A stretch of DNA of 37,947 nt from a virus: the IMG/VR virus record IMGVR_UViG_3300046458_000049, positions 1-37,947 of that record. One strand, written 5' to 3'. Every line of letters starts with the position of its first letter. The stretch's first letter is position 1. A model generated the notes under the pieces. That model saw only the letters and a program-made list of their open reading frames with translations. It made no database searches and was not told the DNA's origin. Below, piece by piece: positions 35,701 to 37,947 of this stretch. Made by a program: the position numbers and the translations under genes.

Positions 35701-37947
35701 ACTATATCGAGGAAGCTCAGGATATCTCCGGCCAGACTCAGCACCTGGTTACGGATGGCTTGAAGGGCGTCGAAGACGCATTCGTCAACGCGGCAACCAC
35801 CGGGAAGTTTTCCTTCAAAAGCTTGGCCGACTCGATCATTGCCGACCTGGCCAGGATCGTGGCGAAGGCTTATGTAGTTACGCCGATTCTTGCCGCGTTG
35901 GGGATCGGTGGTGATTCTGCAAAGTCTGGCGGTCTGAGCCTGGGCGGCACGGGGTCGGGCGGCGGCGGACTCAGTTTCGGTAGTGTCTTCAGCAGCGCCC
36001 GGACAGCTGTGGATGGCTTGAGCAGCAGCTTTGGTAAAGCCGTTCTCCAGGGCTGGAACGGTGGTGATGGCCCCATTGCTGGAATTGAAGGCGCATTCAA
36101 GAACGGCGCCGACTACATCAGCACCACCCTGACCAGCGCTTTCAACACTGGGAGTCAGGCGGCCGCCGGCGTTCTTACCGATGGCGTTTACAATCTGAGC
36201 GCCAATACCGCTGCGGCGACGGTGAACCTTGAAACCAATGCGGTCACTGTAGGTGGTCAAACGGTTGGGACAGCTTCAGACCTTACCGCATCGGCCGCCA
36301 CGTCTAGTCTTGAGACACTGAGTGTTGCCCTCAGCTACATCCAGGGCGTGTACACAATCTTCCAGTCATTCCAGCAATACGGGCTGAAGGGCGCTGCGGT
36401 TGCTGGCGGTGCTGCAGCTGCTGGCGCATACATCGGGTCATTTTTCGGTCCGCTGGGTACTGCGGTAGGGTTTGGCCTCGGTGCCATTGCCGGGGCTTTC
36501 GGCGCCGACAAGCTGTTTGGTTCCGGCGAGAAATACCCGGAACTCTCTACATCAGCCAGCGGCACCTACAGCGGCGGTAAGTACTCGAGCAAGGGCTGGG
36601 TCTCAGGCTGGAATGATGGAGAGCCGAAATTTGGCGACAGCGCAGATGCCGCGCTCGACTCCACGGTTCAGAAATTCACCACCACGCTGGGCATGATCTA
36701 CAGCGCCTTCGGTAGCGATGCCAGCGTGTCGCTCTCGGACACCTTGCGGCAGCGCAGGACCTCCGGCGATTACTCCAGCGGCTACAGCGCAACTCTGGAT
36801 AACGGCAGCCAGATCAATTTTGTCCAACAGCACGCGGGCGGCGACTTCGTCCAAGGCCTGAAAGACAATTACGATGACGTCATGGGCACTCTGCTGGCGC
36901 AGTCGATCATCGGATCTGACTCTGTACCCGCATATTTCAAAGCGCAATTCCAGAAATTCGCGAATGACTGGGATGCTACCGCCGAAGACGTTGTAGGTAC
37001 GATTGAAGGCATTTTCACCCGGTTCAACGGCGTAAACGATGCCGTTGCAGCGATCGGCGTGAAGACGTTGAAACTCGATGACACCGGTATGGCGGCATCG
37101 GACTCCGTGCTTAACCTGGTAGCGTCAATTTCAGACCTTGATGTTGCAACGGCCACCGCCAAGGACAAGGTCAAGGCGCTGCAGGATGTGGTGAACACGT
37201 ATTACAGCGCATTCACCACGCAGGAAGAGCAGTTCCAGGACCTTACGGATCGGCTCAACAACAACCTGGCGGCGTACGGCCTCAAGCTCCCCGACACGCG
37301 CGACCAATACCGACAAATGGTCAAGGACATCGACCTGACGACGGCGGCCGGCGAGAGTCTATTTGCAACGCTGATGGGGCTGGCCAGTACCGCTGACGCC
37401 TATTACAAACAGATCAAGCAGCAGGCTATGGATGCTGCAAGTTCTGCGTTCAGCGCCTTGCAACGGTCAGTCACTGCGCAGCAAAAAGCCACAACAGACG
37501 CCTACAACGCTCAAGTCACGTCCATCAACGACATGGCGAGCACGGCCTCGAAAAGCGTCAGCGATCTCACCACCGTCAGCACGTCGCTGGAGAATGCCCT
37601 CAAGGCGCTCAACGGCACTTCGGACGACGCGGTGAAGACCTTGCGTGCGCAGGCGCAGGCAACGCTGCAATCGGCCCTTGCGACAGCGCGTGCTGGCGGC
37701 TCACTCTCAGGCTTCGCAGGCCTGGATGATGCCTTGAGCACTGTCAGCAGCAATAACACCGATCTGTATTCGTCCATGGAGGACTTTGCACGGGACCAGG
37801 GCCGTACAGCGAACGTCGTTGCCGAGCTGAATGCCCTCAACGGTAAACAGCTCACCTCGGCAGAGCAGACGGTCAAGACGCTGCAGGATCAGCTCGACCA
37901 GGCGAAAGCGGCCTACGACACCCAGATGGCGCAGTACGACTCCGAGC
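32754..37947 (+). CDS. Tail tape-measure protein (3' end beyond window)
   Basis: The ORF opens at ATG 32754 (GGAG at 32744-32747) and stays open to the window end, at least 1,731 codons. It starts MTTIAELGIAVNSESAVQAASDLDRL, the usual tape-measure N-terminus, followed by Ala/Gln/Lys-rich coiled coil, FSDIFTSIAGGQNPLLVLIQQG (about 263-290), and hydrophobic stretches near 390-416 and 1212-1255 (LKGAAVAGGAAAAGAYIG) that may insert in the host membrane during DNA entry. The length would set a long siphophage tail, on the order of 250 nm or more at the usual 0.15 nm per residue. The region from about 930 to 1,020 resembles the lambda gpH-type C-terminal tail-tip segment (FVNAATTGKFSFKSLADSI). Confidence 0.93.
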   Translation, partial: MTTIAELGIAVNSESAVQAASDLDRLVDSGKGAEDSAKRIESAWAKAVSGIAGDTSQIVKELQQLNARQDATAQLMAKLAQSAGAASGALTTAATSAQGMAAAGAKVGETADQAKARILALAVAAVDGAKAQDGLTKTYDSVASSAAAAARAQLDQLAAQSSAARMAKESADAQDKSATSTQRASAATEADALALGKLISQIDPAVGALKKLDAQQDLLNKSDSLGLLSKEDFTKYTATLDQARAKLGGFDDSLKKTGVSSAQTQAALRQLPAQFSDIFTSIAGGQNPLLVLIQQGSQIKDSFGGVGNTIDALGGKAKSFFASLVGGGTTIAGAGAALGDLATHQGAVAKGSEAAAEGLGSMAEGANTAADAAKNAKEAASALGITTPTITLGFGALLVAAAAAAAALGALTVAYVQGSSETKAFKNALDMTGNTAGATTAQLSIMAKAVAEANGTAHEAAATLAQLAASTRIPLESFQMIATAAANFEDATDKAATETVANFEKIAKDPVKSILELNGNLNFLTASTYEHIKSLQEQGRTEEAATIASTAYAAALDTTSAKINANLGTVERAWKDIKDAAKNAWDAVLDVGRESSLDEKIAKLDEQLNSISEAADRRNKKNSRGQLADPLSALTPDDSFRQQELMQEKNDLLFEQADQKRRAAAKGASQQMQQQELEDQQFRDKIEKESESNSKKRTDELAKYQAMVDRATERARLSGDKSRLISEEEQAKAIANIKAKYKDPKAASAGAVDLTAFNDAENKLKSLTESYQNSLRVLDASQKAGLISDQEYALQKGALLEHEKSDVEAAYKAEIAALESVRDKSSTTSAQRIQVDQKITDARSKMVDALKKLDTDQEVLAIQADERSKKEIAAVDAYSQALQDSLKRTQDSLNLQLAGFNLGDRARQELQEMLKIRQDYEQKLEQIERDHRLKRSSDAEYAGDKEALEKWLGERLAMQQGYYDKEAALRSDWLNGASRAFANYIEEAQDISGQTQHLVTDGLKGVEDAFVNAATTGKFSFKSLADSIIADLARIVAKAYVVTPILAALGIGGDSAKSGGLSLGGTGSGGGGLSFGSVFSSARTAVDGLSSSFGKAVLQGWNGGDGPIAGIEGAFKNGADYISTTLTSAFNTGSQAAAGVLTDGVYNLSANTAAATVNLETNAVTVGGQTVGTASDLTASAATSSLETLSVALSYIQGVYTIFQSFQQYGLKGAAVAGGAAAAGAYIGSFFGPLGTAVGFGLGAIAGAFGADKLFGSGEKYPELSTSASGTYSGGKYSSKGWVSGWNDGEPKFGDSADAALDSTVQKFTTTLGMIYSAFGSDASVSLSDTLRQRRTSGDYSSGYSATLDNGSQINFVQQHAGGDFVQGLKDNYDDVMGTLLAQSIIGSDSVPAYFKAQFQKFANDWDATAEDVVGTIEGIFTRFNGVNDAVAAIGVKTLKLDDTGMAASDSVLNLVASISDLDVATATAKDKVKALQDVVNTYYSAFTTQEEQFQDLTDRLNNNLAAYGLKLPDTRDQYRQMVKDIDLTTAAGESLFATLMGLASTADAYYKQIKQQAMDAASSAFSALQRSVTAQQKATTDAYNAQVTSINDMASTASKSVSDLTTVSTSLENALKALNGTSDDAVKTLRAQAQATLQSALATARAGGSLSGFAGLDDALSTVSSNNTDLYSSMEDFARDQGRTANVVAELNALNGKQLTSAEQTVKTLQDQLDQAKAAYDTQMAQYDSE

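Noticed and set aside
1-37947. CRISPR arrays, insertion sequences or retron reverse transcriptase
   Set aside because: No direct-repeat array with spacers, no transposase motifs and no RT motif (YADD-type) seen on either strand, so the inverted-repeat element is not part of a recognisable retron.

Overview
The window reads as most of a temperate, lambda-like siphophage (a prophage or an integrated phage genome) of a Pseudomonas host. Pointers to Pseudomonas are the high GC coding style, a DUF1654 protein (a Pseudomonas-centred family), a CTGT-N8-ACAG SOS box, and the gene families used (DUF1376/DnaT-like initiator, P-like loader, CP76-type CII, DUF1073 portal, DUF2184 capsid). No integrase, excisionase, attachment site or endolysin is visible, so both phage ends probably lie outside the window. 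This is all read from sequence; no database search was run.

Left arm, about 1-13130, mostly minus strand. A leftward early operon runs from a promoter at about 13120 toward position 185. In transcription order it carries a DUF3846-like protein, a gene-free stretch with an 18-bp inverted-repeat RNA element and a terminator, four small genes, a Cas4-like Fe-S nuclease, a RecT-like annealing protein, a small gene, a protein with an FtsK gamma-type winged helix, a Rad50-like ATPase with a zinc-hook CxxC, and a DEDDh exonuclease. Its distal end carries a PP-loop (PAPS-reductase-like) protein, a cytosine-C5 DNA methyltransferase with an internally repeated target region, and a Pro/Ala-rich protein. 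Plus-strand cargo genes interrupt it at 2362-2589, 3593-4825 and 12304-12750.

Immunity region, 12767-15179. The layout copies lambda. Three operator-like 15-mers sit at exactly 23-bp intervals (oL, 13067-13129) over a strong leftward promoter. Next come an SOS-boxed DUF1654 gene, a cleavable S24-type CI repressor (minus strand), a second operator cluster with the same motif (oR, 14233-14296), a Cro-like gene and a CP76/CII-like gene. The leftward leader (12767-13012) is packed with hairpins and may be a functional structured RNA.

Replication and late switch, 15184-18160. A DUF1376/DnaT-like initiator gene contains TCAACGAA iterons and an AT-rich tandem repeat, a candidate origin. It overlaps a P-like loader gene, followed by a RusA resolvase and a protein in the position of the Q antiterminator. 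A promoter and two terminators follow, as in lambda pR'-tR'.

Late region, 18177-37947, plus strand. Two holin-like membrane proteins and two small genes are followed by a minus-strand lipoprotein gene. Then come terminase small and large subunits, portal, a DUF2213 protease/scaffold with an internal start, a decoration-like protein, major capsid, and head-tail connector, neck and tail-terminator proteins. The tail part has two paralogous tail-tube proteins, a tail chaperone pair joined by a GGGAAAC -1 frameshift, and a very long tape-measure gene cut by the window end. Between chaperone and tape measure lies an AT-richer cargo block: a helical-repeat protein overlapping a HEPN protein, and a small membrane-anchored protein with its own promoter. 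This block, the AT-rich nuclease-like gene at 3980-4825, the SOS-controlled DUF1654 gene and the structured leader are the parts most likely to hold undescribed biology.
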